From: Diabrotica undecimpunctata
Taxonomy: Eukaryota > Arthropoda > Insecta > Coleoptera > Chrysomelidae
Direction: 5' to 3'
Assembly: GCF_040954645.1 (NCBI RefSeq)
Contig: NC_092808.1
Span: 79,650,389-79,714,388, forward strand
Length of the DNA: 64,000 bases
The position numbers were made by a program, and so were the translations under genes. The notes beneath the pieces are model-generated. The model was not told the DNA's origin. It searched no databases and was given only the letters and a program-made list of their open reading frames with translations. Positions 50,507-60,963 of the stretch are shown here, in pieces (position 1 is the stretch's first letter; each line of letters begins with the position of its first letter).

Positions 50507-50990
50507 CCACAAGGAAACTAAATTCCTGTCGCTGGATGTATAACATGTACCACAAAAAAATATTTAAAAATTCGTTTATCAAAGTTATAATATTAAAAAC
50601 CCTATCGGGCTACATCACAGAACGTTTTCAGAATTAACATTCCATCATCAGTGCCATCTGGGTGTACATGTTAAACGCTACTAAATATAGGGGAAGGGCG
50701 GGCAAGATGGCATACTTAGTTTATTTTCCATATATCTGAGACATAACTAGAGATAAATCATTCCTTTTGATGTATAATGATAGCCAGGTCATTTTTCTAC
50801 TATTCTAAGTAACAAAAAATCACTCATACAAAGAGATTTATTTAAAAAAAAAATCAAAATCAAAATGTAACAAAAAACCATTTTACTTGCCCAGTGCGGG
50901 CAAAATGGCATACACATAAACAATAGTGTTAAATACAAAAATAATTATTAATTTTTATTTTTACGAAGAAAAAAATTTAAATTAAACACT

Positions 50991-52765
50991 TTAGTTCATA
51001 CAAAGTTCGCAAATAAATTGTTTTGCTTTTTTGGGAAGTCCAGCACATTCTGAATGTGACCAGTTTTGGCAAATTCGGTATCTTAACCATCCTTCATTAG
51101 ATTTGGACCTACTAAACGTATCATTGCAGTAAATGTAAGCGCAGTCCTCTTGTTCATCATCATCAATACTAAAGGGTTCTTCTTCATCACTTGATATATT
51201 GTTCAGTATTGGTCTGGTCACAATATTTCTCTTGCCTTTTCTCTCTGACTGATGTCTATCTTTGCTCACAATGCGTCTTCCATCACTTAAATCATTGACT
51301 ATTTTTCTTTTCACGACGTCCCCTTTTCTGCTTTTTATTTCTTCTGCTTTTTTTTCATTTTCTTTTTCGCGGAGATATTTCAGGAAGGGGCTCTCGGTTA
51401 ATACATCTTGGTATTAACCAGATTTATGTTTGGTAGATTTTCTTACATTACTCTGAGGTACCCGTGCCAATTCCATCAGGATTCCTTCAATAGATTCATC
51501 TTTAGAACCAGATGCCGATATTTCTTGGACATCATGATGATCGTAAGTTGCAACGTGAGGAACATTAACATCAGCAGGTAAAGATGTAGAAGCAATGTCA
51601 GGTTTATTAATAGAACCAGGCACATCTGTAGTTGCACTAGGCAAAAATGCTTGCTCCGGAAAAATGTCACGATTTATAGGTGATATTCTTGTGGCCCGAA
51701 AACCATTTATTGCGATTTCTGAACCAATGAGTAAAAGCTTGATTATAATATTTATGGAGTGGTCCGAAAAAGGCAACATCCAATGGCTGAAGGCGGTGCG
51801 TGCAGTGTGCCGGCAGGCAAAGTAATACCAGTAATTCTGTTTAGCTAATTCTAAAGCTTCGTAGCTTTTATGGCTGGAGTGTCCGTCTAAATTTAATAAT
51901 GCTTTCTGCGCAGGATTCGGCCTGACATGGTCAATGAAATGTTGCATCCACCTTATGAACAAATCTCCGGTCATGTATCCTGATTCATTATGCAATTTTA
52001 ATATTCCTACAGGTGCGCCGTCATATAAAAGTGGGTTAAATCTTTTTCGGGGGAAAATTATTGATGGTGGTACGTAAGTTCCTCCAGAACTCATGCACAC
52101 TACAATTGTTGTGTGTACACCCCTTTCTGCGCTCCTGATAGAGCCCACTTGTTTTTTTCCTTTCTGAGCAAAGACTTTTGGCGGAACTTGGACGGTGGTC
52201 AAGGCTGATTCGTCCATGTTGAATATCATGGTATTTTGAATTTTGTGTTCTTCAACAACTTCTTCTAACTTATCAAAAAATTTATTTACCTGAGGCTTAT
52301 TGAATGCCTCGGCCCGTGCAAGAGACGTAGCTTCGGGAAGACGTAATGATAATTGCGGATTTCGTTGGCGAAAACCTTGCAACCATCCTTTGCCAGCCAT
52401 CTTGGTCACTTTATTCAACGGATGATTAATCTTCATTTTCTCTGCAATGCTATAGGTTAGCTTGCATAAGTCTGCTCTTGTCACGCCAAAAAAACCGGGA
52501 TTCAAGATACAGAATGTGGGCAACTATTGCAGTCTCCATATCTTCGTTTAAAACTTTTGCCAGGGAGCCCAAATGTTTTTTTTGCTTCAATGGCAATTTT
52601 ATTTTTATTACCTGCTCGACGTCGTAGTGTTGAGAACGGTACATGAAATGTATTGCTTGCTTTAAGCCAACCCATTTCGGAATTTCGGACTGCCTCCAAA
52701 GCTCCTTGCATGTCTTCCTCACTCCAACTATTTCTGTTAGACTTCCTTTTATATGAATAAACCAT
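50991..52765 (-). pseudogene. Tigger/pogo-type DDE transposase with Psq-like HTH and C-terminal zinc finger
   Basis: The ATG at 52765 follows a tttttttgcag acceptor-like sequence. N-terminus: SYKRKSNRNSWSEEDMQGAL, WLKASNTFHVPFSTLRRR (Pipsqueak-type helix-turn-helix). One extra base in an A8 run (~52586) and one in a T7 run (~52490) shift the frame between the HTH and the catalytic core. The core then reads WLQGFRQRNPQLSLR, NMDESALTTVQVPPK (first Asp) and ALLNLDGHSSHKS (second Asp). The third block, LPAHCTHRLQPLDVAFFGPL, is present but out of frame (51830-51770); a deletion near 51715 restores the frame at AINGFRATRISPINRDIF. TAA at 51414-51416 is the only in-frame stop before RYRICQNWSHSECAGLPKK and FICELCMN, a Cys/His-rich finger ending at 50991. 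About 590 codons, normal length for the family. Confidence 0.9.
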
Positions 52766-52805
52766 CTGCAAAAAAACTGAATATGTACCTTAACCTGAAA
52801 AACAG

Positions 52806-52864
52806 ACGGGCAAAATGGCATAGTATGTTATTTTGCCCGCCATACTGCTATGCCATTTTGCCCG
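52806..52864. promoter_or_regulatory. Cluster of TIR-like motifs upstream of the Tigger ORF
   Basis: Three copies related to the terminal motif, in both orientations (52806-52822 forward, 52829-52840 partial reverse, 52848-52864 reverse), sit 40-100 bp upstream of the ATG at 52765. They match the motif in both TIRs. They may be transposase-binding or autoregulatory sites; this is inferred from position and repetition. Confidence 0.5.
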
Positions 52865-53598
52865 TTTTGTATTTGCCGACTACTGATAGTTGAAAAAAAT
52901 TAATAATGGAAATAAACACAATTTTTATTTAAGGTCACATGCAGCGTATAAAACATAATTACCAAAAAGTGAATTCAAAAAGCTCTATAACCTTAATTTA
53001 ATAAATTATTGAATAAAACTTACATTGACGCATCGAACTCGACCAGCACTCATTCACAAATACACCAATCTCGCGGCCGGCAGTTAAATTAGGTGCACGA
53101 GACTTAATGTGGACAGTGTTGCTACTGTTTATAATAAGTATCCAGAATTGCGGTGACGTAGAACCGTTAGCTTGACTACGAGAACAAAAAACCATTTTGC
53201 CCGCCTATGCCATTTTACCCGCCCGTCCCCTATAGTTAAAAAACCTTTAAATATTGTTAAATTAACTTTGAGCTACATTTTTCAACTTTATAAACTATGA
53301 TGTTTCAGTTACAATAGCAACAGATAGCATGGTAACGTAATACTCCACTAGAGGTTGCTAGTCCTGAGACGAAGTATCTACGAAAACTTGTTGATTCAAT
53401 TTAACATTTCAACATTCAACAATTCAACATTTAAAGGGTTTTTACCCTTATATTTAGTGGCTTTTAACATGTACATCCAGATAGCACTAATGATGAAATA
53501 TTAATTCCGAAAACGTTCTGTGATGTAGCCCGATGAGGTTTTTAATATAATACCTTTTATAAAGAAATTTTTAAATAAGTTTTTTAGAGAATAACAAT

Positions 53599-53990
53599 GT
53601 CTAACTTAAAAGCCGGCATTATGATACAAGGGGGAAATTTTCGATACTTTGAGATAAAGGATGGACTCAGACAAGGGGATGCTCTGACCCTCCTCCTATT
53701 TAACATTGCCTTGGAAAAGGCAGTACGAGACACACGAATTACGGACAGCGGTACTATTTAAAGACTATTAAACCTTACAAATACGGCATACTATGAACTC
53801 CAAAAACAATTCCACTCAAGAAAGATGCGAAGAAAAACTAAAATTATTTAGATCGACCGGCCGACTTAGGGATACTAGACATCAGAAAATAGCAACACGT
53901 TGCCAGAAACCGAACAGAATGGTAACGAATCTTAAAGCAGGCTAGAATCCACAGAGGATTGTCAAGCCAAAGATGATGATAAACAGGTCC
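53599..53990 (+). pseudogene. RTE-like LINE, part after the nested insertion
   Basis: Begins SNLKAGIMIQGGNFRYFEIK and DGLRQGDALTLLLFNIALEK, in frame with the upstream part once the insertion is removed. The catalytic region is deleted. The end reads QHVARNRTEW*RILKQARIH, RGLSSQR then tgatgatgat, the normal LINE 3' end of this family. Only ~390 bp remain of the second half. Confidence 0.85.
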
Positions 53991-54005
53991 ATGTTAACAA
54001 GTTAC

Positions 54006-56498
54006 TTAACCCTTCAGTAGTCGCTAGGAATTTTTGAAAATTAGTAGTCGCGCGCGGTCGAAACGACCGTTTGGTCTTTTACTTCTTAGTTTGTGTTAAT
54101 AAAAGTATTTGGAACCAGTTTAAGTAAACCACGATTTTATTAAGATTTAATAAGTAGAGTAACATATTACAAAATAATATAAAAAGTAAACTAATGTTAA
54201 AAACACTGGACAGAACATTAAAAAAACTATTTTCTACTCCGATAAAAAAAAAGGAAACTTTTAGTTAATCCGAATAAGTTCAGTTTGGCACTCTTCGCAT
54301 ACTGCACGTGTATGTTCTCTGCATAAAAACTTTTTACATTTACAGCAGGAAACAGTCGTTTTCCGGTTCTTTTTACGGTCACAAAAGTAGCATCTATCAT
54401 GTACTCCTTCATTCGTTGGAGTGCCTAGTTTTGTGTTAGGAATATTACATATGGCCTTAATGCGTAACTTCAGATCTCTATTTGAATTGTCTACTGTTGC
54501 TCGGACCCGTAGATGTTCATCCATAAGAGAAAATGCTAAATGCTTCAAAAATTTTCTTCTAAGCATTCTATTATCAGCAAGGTTGTTACTTGCATGAATC
54601 ACTAGCGAATTAATGCCTGTGATATTTAGTATGGTGTTAAAAATTACCATGGGCCAACGTCTTGTTTTTCGCGAAACATCATAAAAGGAGCATAGCTGAT
54701 CAACGACGTCAACCCTGCCTTTTGTTTTGTTATAAAACGTCAGAATTTCTGGTTTATAATGTTCAAATGTTTCTCTATCTATAGCGTCGTCATCATGTAG
54801 ACTTGAAACAAGCAATATAACTTTCTTCTTTTTGGGGATATACGACACTAAGGTACATGCATCGCTAAGGGCGAACATACTTGATTTTAGAGGATGAGAT
54901 CCTTGAAGTAATTCAGGGGGCAGTTCCCTTTTGTTCTTTCTAGTGGTCCCCACAACAGTCAATCCAAATTCTTTTTTTAAAACATCTATTAGAGGAATGT
55001 TAACGAACCAATTATCTAGAGTAATGTTGCGCCCAGAATTCTTTATTGGCGCACACATTCTTTTTACAACTTCTTTCGGGGAATTGTCTAGAGTAAATGG
55101 GCCATCTGGTTGACGACCCACATAAACCTCCATATTTATGGTATAATACATTTCAGCATCACATAAACTAAAAATTTTGAGCCAATACTTTAAGGGTTTG
55201 CTTGGAATATATTGTATCCAAGGGCAGTTCCCTAAAAATCCAGCATGTTAAATTTTGCGAAGAGTTATATCCCGATTTACACTTTTCTACGAATTTGTCA
55301 AAAAATACTACTCGGATGGCGGCCATCTTATCCAGTCTCCTACGTTCTTCACGATCGACCTTATCATCAAATCTAATACATCTTAGAAGAAACCGAAATC
55401 GGGATAAGGACATAAGTAGTCTAAATATTTCGATACCTTCGCGATTAGTTTGCCAGATATCTTCCGTATTCAGGTGAATGTTTCTACTAAATATAAAAGG
55501 CCTATAAGAGCGCGAATTTCAGATGGGTTTGTAAGCTTTGCATCCCTCTCCCTAGAGAAATTGCTTGCTATACTTTCAATGTATTTATTAGTGGATTCTA
55601 CAATTATGTAAATCGTGTCCTCATCAATGAAATAACTCCATATTTCATAAATGTCTTTCAACTTTTTCGTAAATCTATTAGGCCCAGGTAATTGTTTTAC
55701 TAAATTAGGCTTGCTCATACGTACCCTTTTGTTTTTTCTTTGATGCTTTCTCCACACTGTACCATCTTTTCCCCTAAAAACACTTTCTTCTTGTAGATTA
55801 TTCAGTAAAACTTCTCATATTTCCTCTAAATCCTGTTCTTATTCGCTTTCCGAATCTTCCGACCTCTCATCAATAATTTCCGGATTTACTTCAGTCTCGT
55901 CATCGTCGTCGTCATATTCTATATCAAGCGGTTCTTCTTCCATGAGGGCTTGAAGTCTCCTTTGTCCCTTCTCATAGTACATTCTAAAAATAAAGCCAAA
56001 CAATTTTGGCTTTACAAACAATAAAAGTTTGCTGTAGCTTAAAATAATTAATATTTGACTCTTAATAATAGAACAAAGAAAATTATGAAATATCCTAATA
56101 GTAATTTGTGCAAAGTAATTTAAAATTTGATGACTAATTACATAGTAAAAGAAAGAGAGGTACCTATATTCAAAAGGTTACTAAACAATAAGACAAAAGT
56201 ATAATAGTATATTATTTAAAAAAGCTAGCGTTTATACATACCTTAAGGTGATAAGAAACACAATAAAACGATTTATAAAAACTTTTTAGCTGACTAGACG
56301 CGCGCGGAAATTATGACCTTTGCGCTGTAACGCCTAATCAACAAACCTCCCGCTACTCTGATTTAGTACTGAGGCTCCTTGTATCGAATGAGTAAGCTAC
56401 TGAAGGCCGTGGTTGCCAAATGTAATTTCTTTCCGAAATATTAGCAATTTTTAATACGTGCGGTCTTTTTGACCATGTAGCGACTAGTTAAGGGTTAA
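54006..56498 (-). mobile_element. piggyBac transposon, complete length with TTAA ends
   Basis: The left end TTAACCCTTCAGTAGTCGCTA (54006 onward) and the right end, read inward, TTAACCCTTAACTAGTCGCTA (from 56498) agree at 18 of 21 positions (each quoted with one base over its TIR). TTAA at 54006-54009 and 56495-56498 is the diagnostic piggyBac target. Total length is 2493 bp, typical of the superfamily. Just inside each end are small hairpins: cggtcg-aaa-cgaccg on the left and ggtc-ttttt-gacc on the right. One transposase gene lies on the minus strand. Confidence 0.93.
54261..55982 (-). pseudogene. piggyBac transposase, nearly full length but inactivated
   Basis: From ATG 55982: MYYEKGQRRLQALMEEEPLD and an acidic run (IEYDDDDDETEV). 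In-frame TAA at 55839-55841 and TGA at 55815-55817 interrupt it before HQRKNKRVRMSKPNLVKQLP and IYEIWSYFIDEDTIYIIVES. A frameshift near 55490 leads to EDIWQTNREGIEIFRL and SRFRFLLRCIRFDDKVDREE. The first catalytic block should read LTVDEML, but here NLT joins directly to the GFLGNCPWIQYIPSKP part: a small deletion near 55240 removes the Asp and shifts the frame. The 296-codon open stretch to 54261 keeps ITLDNWFVNIPLID (second Asp), YNKTKGRVDVVDQLCSFYDV (third Asp), SRKTRRWPMVIFN and the Cys-rich CYFCDRKKNRK...CEEC end. Confidence 0.92.
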
Positions 56499-58585
56499 TA
56501 AGTAAAAAATAAAAAAAAGGTAATGCTGCAATAGATATAGATTAGTAAAGTACAAATTATACCAATACTAAGCCTACAATAAAACAAATTTAATATAAGG
56601 TTATTGCAACTCTATTTACATAACAGAACAAGCATTTACAAATAAGTAATCTATTAGCTGATGTTTTTTAGTGCGCTCTTATCAAAGTGATCAAATTTTG
56701 TTCATAGAAGTAGGGGCAATGTTTTAAGGAATAAAGAAGGGAGAGAATGTGAATAATGTGCAAATACAATAAAGGTTTTATATGATTTTTTTCAAGACAA
56801 AAAACGAGATAAGAGAAACACTTAAAATATAAAACAATTAACAAACTACAAGTAAAAACACACACAATAAAAACAGCAATAAGATGTGAAGAAAGTTGTC
56901 TGTCTCTTATGTCAAACCCGATTTTTGTTGATAGCACTTCTTCTTAACTCTTTCAGTGTGGTCATTTTTTATGTGGATAAAAAGTCATGAAGTGTATATT
57001 AATAATTGTATTTTTATGTTAGACAAATAATTTCTAAGATAGGCAAAATCTTCTCGAACAGTGTGTCATCAGTTAGCCACAATTTTTACAAAGTGCTGTA
57101 CAGAAATTCGGGGTAACTTTAGTCCACAGGGCCTAACCGTGTAACATTTACTTTTTTGATATTGGTGTACCTTATAAGTATTATTCATGCTGTTAAAACT
57201 GTTTTATTTGGATAAATTGCAATAGAGGTCCCTTTCATTGATATTTCGGTAAGCTTGGAGGCATCTGATATGCTCCATTGTATCAAACTTGTGATCAAAG
57301 TGATTACTTATAGTTATTCTGTTGAAAAAGTAAGTATGCAGATGGTTTAAATTATTGTGCTAATGATTTTGGGCCACTTTTGGTACATCAGAGCTTTAAG
57401 TTTTAATAAAATAACCTCGAATTCAACAAATACTGGCCGGGCTGAGAATTTATATGATTTCAGGCTAACTTTGCATCACATTGAAACTATTTCAAAATTA
57501 CCCTGACGATTCAAAAATGCGGAAAATTTAATTTATTATATATAATTTTGTATTTGCTAGGTTTCCTGAAATGCCGAGAATATAGTTACACAGTATACAT
57601 ACTAGAGTCCGTCGGTAAGGAACTATAAGCCGATATACAAAGCAACACATACAAACAGTACTAGAACAGGTTAAAAGTGAAACGCTTAGTAAAAGGCTGG
57701 TCCTATCAGTCCTATCAATCCTAAATAAATTAAAACAAAATCACTTAAAAAAACGTAGTACTACCTACAGTATGTTCTCACGAAGAAGAAAAGCCGATAG
57801 ACAAGCATGTTATTTTGTCAAGCAATTTATATAAAAATTATTTTAATTATAAAAACCATAAAAATTATAAAACAGAAGAATAGTATATGTATATTTTGGT
57901 GTAATTAATAGCTATGTAGTTAGTATGATATTTAATAGCAGGATATGACTTAAATAGGTATCAGATATGTTGATTTGTCTATTTAATTAATAAATACAAT
58001 TTTAAGCCAATATCTCATATGAATTTAGAATAGTAAAAATTATTTCATCGAGCTGACATCAACCTGAGCAACCATACTAATTATATTACCTTTTAAAAAT
58101 GGACTCACATTTGCAAACATTTCATCAATTATTTTAATATTAAGCTTAACAATGATCGACATACTCGTAACTACCATCCATTTTTGCAATTATATCTTCT
58201 GAAGTCAACGACTTTATTACTCATTACTGATTAATGTAACTACCTCACCTCTAAGCTAGATTATAACATCTCATGTTCATTTAGAAACCACTCCCCACTG
58301 CCGCAATTTCCTTAAATATTTAGTCGCTTGATTTAGCCATTATATCCATTATGCAAAATGCATGTTGACAGAGTGAAAGAGATAGAGTTAACCAGTAGAG
58401 TTAATGGAGTAAAACAAGAGCAGGGGAACTAATAATACATTAACTAGTGACGCTAAAATTTGTTCTCGAAATAATATTGGTTTTAAGTTTGTGAAATTCT
58501 GTGCAAAATATTATTAGATTAAGAATATAAATCTTACAGATGCTTAAGCTGTTATTAAACTTAGGTTTTCTAAATTACCCAAACA

Positions 58586-58589
<4 letters not shown>
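56499..58589. other. AT-rich stretch, no gene seen
   Basis: No coding region or clear repeat between the piggyBac right end and the (TA)n tract. Confidence 0.4.

Positions 58590-58650
<61 letters not shown>
58590..58650. repeat. (TA)n microsatellite, ~61 bp
   Basis: TA dinucleotide run directly preceding the 277-bp repeat array. Confidence 0.98.
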
Positions 58651-58653
<3 letters not shown>

Positions 58654-59345
58654 AAAATACGATAATGTATATTCACATACCGTCAAACTTGCCATGCTAT
58701 GTGTTTTTCTATTTTTAGCACTTGAGATAGAACTGCTGGTAAAACGGAATAAAAAACATTTCCCTTCGTATATAAGTGGTTAGTACAAAACCTTTTAGTC
58801 ATTTAATGACTAGTGCAATCTAGTTTAACCTGAAGCAAACCTTCTATCTAAGAACACATTGTCTTGTACCAATAATTTGCACCTTGCTATTTTAAAGAAA
58901 GCATAAAATAATGTGTAAGTAATATACAAAACGATGTTCTCACTTTAATTCGTCAAATCAGCCATTCCATGACATGTGGTTTGCTATTTTTAGCTCTTCA
59001 GACGAGGAAGAGAAAGGAAGGACTGGTAAGACGAAATAAAGAACATTTACCTGAACATGTTTGTAGTTAATACAAAACCTTTCTGTCATCCATTATATCT
59101 CCTGATATTTTGCGTAATGCGTAATATATCTAAGAACGCACCGTCTTATAGGAATAATTGGCAGCTTTTTACTTTAAACAGGGTATAAAATAATATGTTA
59201 ATAATATACGAAAATAAATATTCACATCTTAACAAACCTGCCATTTTATGACACGTGTTTTGCTATTTTTAGCTTTTCAGATAGAACTGCTGGTAAGACG
59301 GAATGAAGAACATTTCCATGCGTATATCATTGGTAAATAAAAAAG
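58651..59345. repeat. 277-bp tandem repeat, about 2.5 units
   Basis: The word ctatttttagc starts at 58709, 58984 and 59263, giving periods of 275 and 279. Around it each unit repeats gccatgc/gccattcc/gccatttt, a cttcagat-type word, gaactgctggtaag, acggaataaagaacatttcc and a cgtatat word, in the same order. No ORF. It is bordered on both sides by (TA)n tracts. Confidence 0.9.
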
Positions 59346-59365
59346 TTTTCATTCATATAATATAT

Positions 59366-59370
<5 letters not shown>

Positions 59371-59448
<78 letters not shown>
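59371..59448. repeat. (TA)n microsatellite, ~78 bp
   Basis: TA dinucleotide run on the 3' side of the LINE at 59449-60261. Confidence 0.98.
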
Positions 59449-59450
<2 letters not shown>

Positions 59451-60257
59451 TCATTCAATCTTTGCTTATCCACTGCTGGACATAGATCTCCCTCTTGTGC
59501 CTCTTGCATCCAATTCCTATGACAACGTTTTAGATCGTCAGTCCAACATGTTGGTGGACGACCTCTGCTTCGGTGGGCATCATCTCTTGGTCTCCATTCC
59601 AGTATCCGTTTTGTCCATCTATTATCTGTCATTCGAGCCACGTGACCTGCCCAGTTCCATTTCAGTGTTGCTACTCTCTTTACTGCATCAGCCACTCCTG
59701 TTCTTTGTAGTAGCTGGCGATTTGGGATCTTGTCTCGTAGTGAAACGCCCAACATAGCACGCTCCATTGCCCTTTGACACACATGGATCTTTTGAACTGT
59801 TCTCCTTGTCATGGTCAACGTTTCCGCACCGTAAGTTAACACTGGCAAAACACACTGATTAAACGTTTTTCTTTTAAGGCATATTGGTATATCAGACGAT
59901 TTGAACATATGGTTCAGCTTGCCGAAGGCTGTCCAAGTCGGTCTTATACGACGGAGAAGCTCAACGGTTTGGTTATCTTTTCCTATGCGAATCTCATGAC
60001 CTAGGTATTTATAGGCCATTACCTGGTCTATGGATCTTGTTCCTACGCATATATCTTCGCTGACTACAAGATTTGTCATCATCTGGATTTTAGATATATT
60101 TATTTTCAATCCCCCTTCTAGCGAGGGAAGGTAGAGCTGATTTAAAAGTTCTTTGGCCTCATCTATCTTATCAGCTATTTTTACCATATCATCTGCAAAC
60201 CTTAGATGGCTAAGCTTTTTTCCGTTTATGTCTATGCACTTGTCTGTCAGTTTTGCC

Positions 60258-60261
<4 letters not shown>
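59449..60261 (-). pseudogene. RTE-type LINE RT C-terminal part lying between two (TA)n tracts
   Basis: The minus-strand frame is open through the entire fragment: KRAKLTDKCIDINGKKLSHL, RFADDMVKIADKIDEAKELL (catalytic FADD), KINISKIQMMTNLV, YKYLGHEIRIGKDNQTVELL, VLPVLTYGAETLTMTRRTVQ, MERAMLGVSLRDKIPNRQLL, WNWAGHVARMTDNRWTKRIL and EWRPRDDAHRSRGRPPTCWT, ending QRLNDD in a gatgatatata junction. The N-terminal half of ORF2 is missing. It is the best-preserved LINE coding piece here, so a relatively recent insertion. (TA)n lies on both sides. A second, RT-deleted copy of the family is at 61.9-63.4 kb. Confidence 0.9.

Positions 60262-60311
<50 letters not shown>
60262..60311. repeat. (TA)n microsatellite, ~50 bp
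   Basis: TA dinucleotide run between the LINE 5' truncation point and the 651-bp inverted-repeat element. Confidence 0.98.
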
Positions 60312-60312
<1 letters not shown>

Positions 60313-60313
<1 letters not shown>

Positions 60314-60963
60314 TGTTACGAACAAAGCCCGAAATTGGACAATCCTAACATTGTACACAAATTATTGTCCACTTCTAGCATTGTACCCCCAAACTGTACA
60401 ATGTCCGAAATAATCAAAATAATTGTCGACACGCTCATCGGTTCAAGTCGATTATTATTGACAAGCAACACACCAAATCAAAAATTGAAAAATCGAATCG
60501 AAGAAGAAATTGTTCTACAATAGAGATATTTTTAGTGAAACATTTCAAAGCTTCAAGAGATAGATACATCACTATAATATAGGGAAGATGTTTGTAAAAC
60601 ATCTTAGATTTTCAAGAGATATGTATGATAATTTAAAATAATTTAATTCTACGATACGAATCCAAAAGTCAAAACACTGGTTAATTATGGATTTATAACC
60701 TCAATTGATGTTTGTTTGTTGTGTTAATAACAAATGGGAAATAATCGTAAAAATCGATATGAATCAATATCTGATAGATTATCTCAAACTTTGACGCATG
60801 GCTACTTATTGAAATTCGAACATTGTACAGCAGTTCTTTTATACAAAGTCCGACGATTATATATATTTCGGAGATTGTACAGTAAAGGGGTACAATGCTA
60901 GAAGTGGACAAGATTTTCTGTACAATGCTAGGATTGTCCAATTTCGGACATTGCTCGTAACAT
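60313..60963. mobile_element. 651-bp element with ~118-bp terminal inverted repeats (MITE-like)
   Basis: From 60313 the sequence atgttacgaacaaagcccga continues into ttggacaatcctaacattgt and cacttctagcattgtacccc. Read inward from 60963 on the minus strand the same words appear with substitutions (by eye roughly 85 percent identity over ~118 bp). Internally the arms repeat attgtac and gtacaat motifs. There is no transposase frame. A target duplication cannot be fixed because the flanks are (TA)-rich. Confidence 0.85.

Larger units (their letters stand above)
50690..53230 (-). mobile_element. pogo/Tigger-type DNA transposon nested in the long-TIR element
   Basis: The ends are inverted: left GGGGAAGGGCGGGCAAGATG and right (inward) GGGGACGGGCGGGTAAAATG, each followed by GCATA, giving 22 of 25 matches. 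TA flanks both (50688-50689, 53231-53232), the expected target duplication. Length is 2541 bp, with one transposase gene on the minus strand. Extra copies of the end motif GGGCAAAATGGCATA lie inside, near 50898 and in a cluster at 52806-52864 and 53191-53205. Confidence 0.9.
50507..53587. mobile_element. Long-TIR DNA element (MULE-like?) inserted in the LINE
   Basis: About 135 bp at 50552-50689 is inverted at about 53451-53587. Both arms contain tcgggctacatcacagaacg as an identical 20-base core, with a gtacatgttaaa word near the inner end. The 11-base word agaataacaat stands at 50496-50506 and 53588-53598, and removing the insert restores the LINE reading (LTRITM-SNLKAGIMIQGG). The left side has about 45 bp between the duplication and the start of the inverted arm that has no match on the right. 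Without the nested Tigger the element is ~540 bp and has no gene. Long TIRs with a 9-11 bp duplication suggest a Mutator-like non-autonomous element, an inference only. Confidence 0.75.

Noticed and set aside
60440..60455. tRNA B-box-like ggttcaagtc
   Set aside because: No A box at a suitable distance and no cloverleaf; it lies inside the 651-bp inverted-repeat element.
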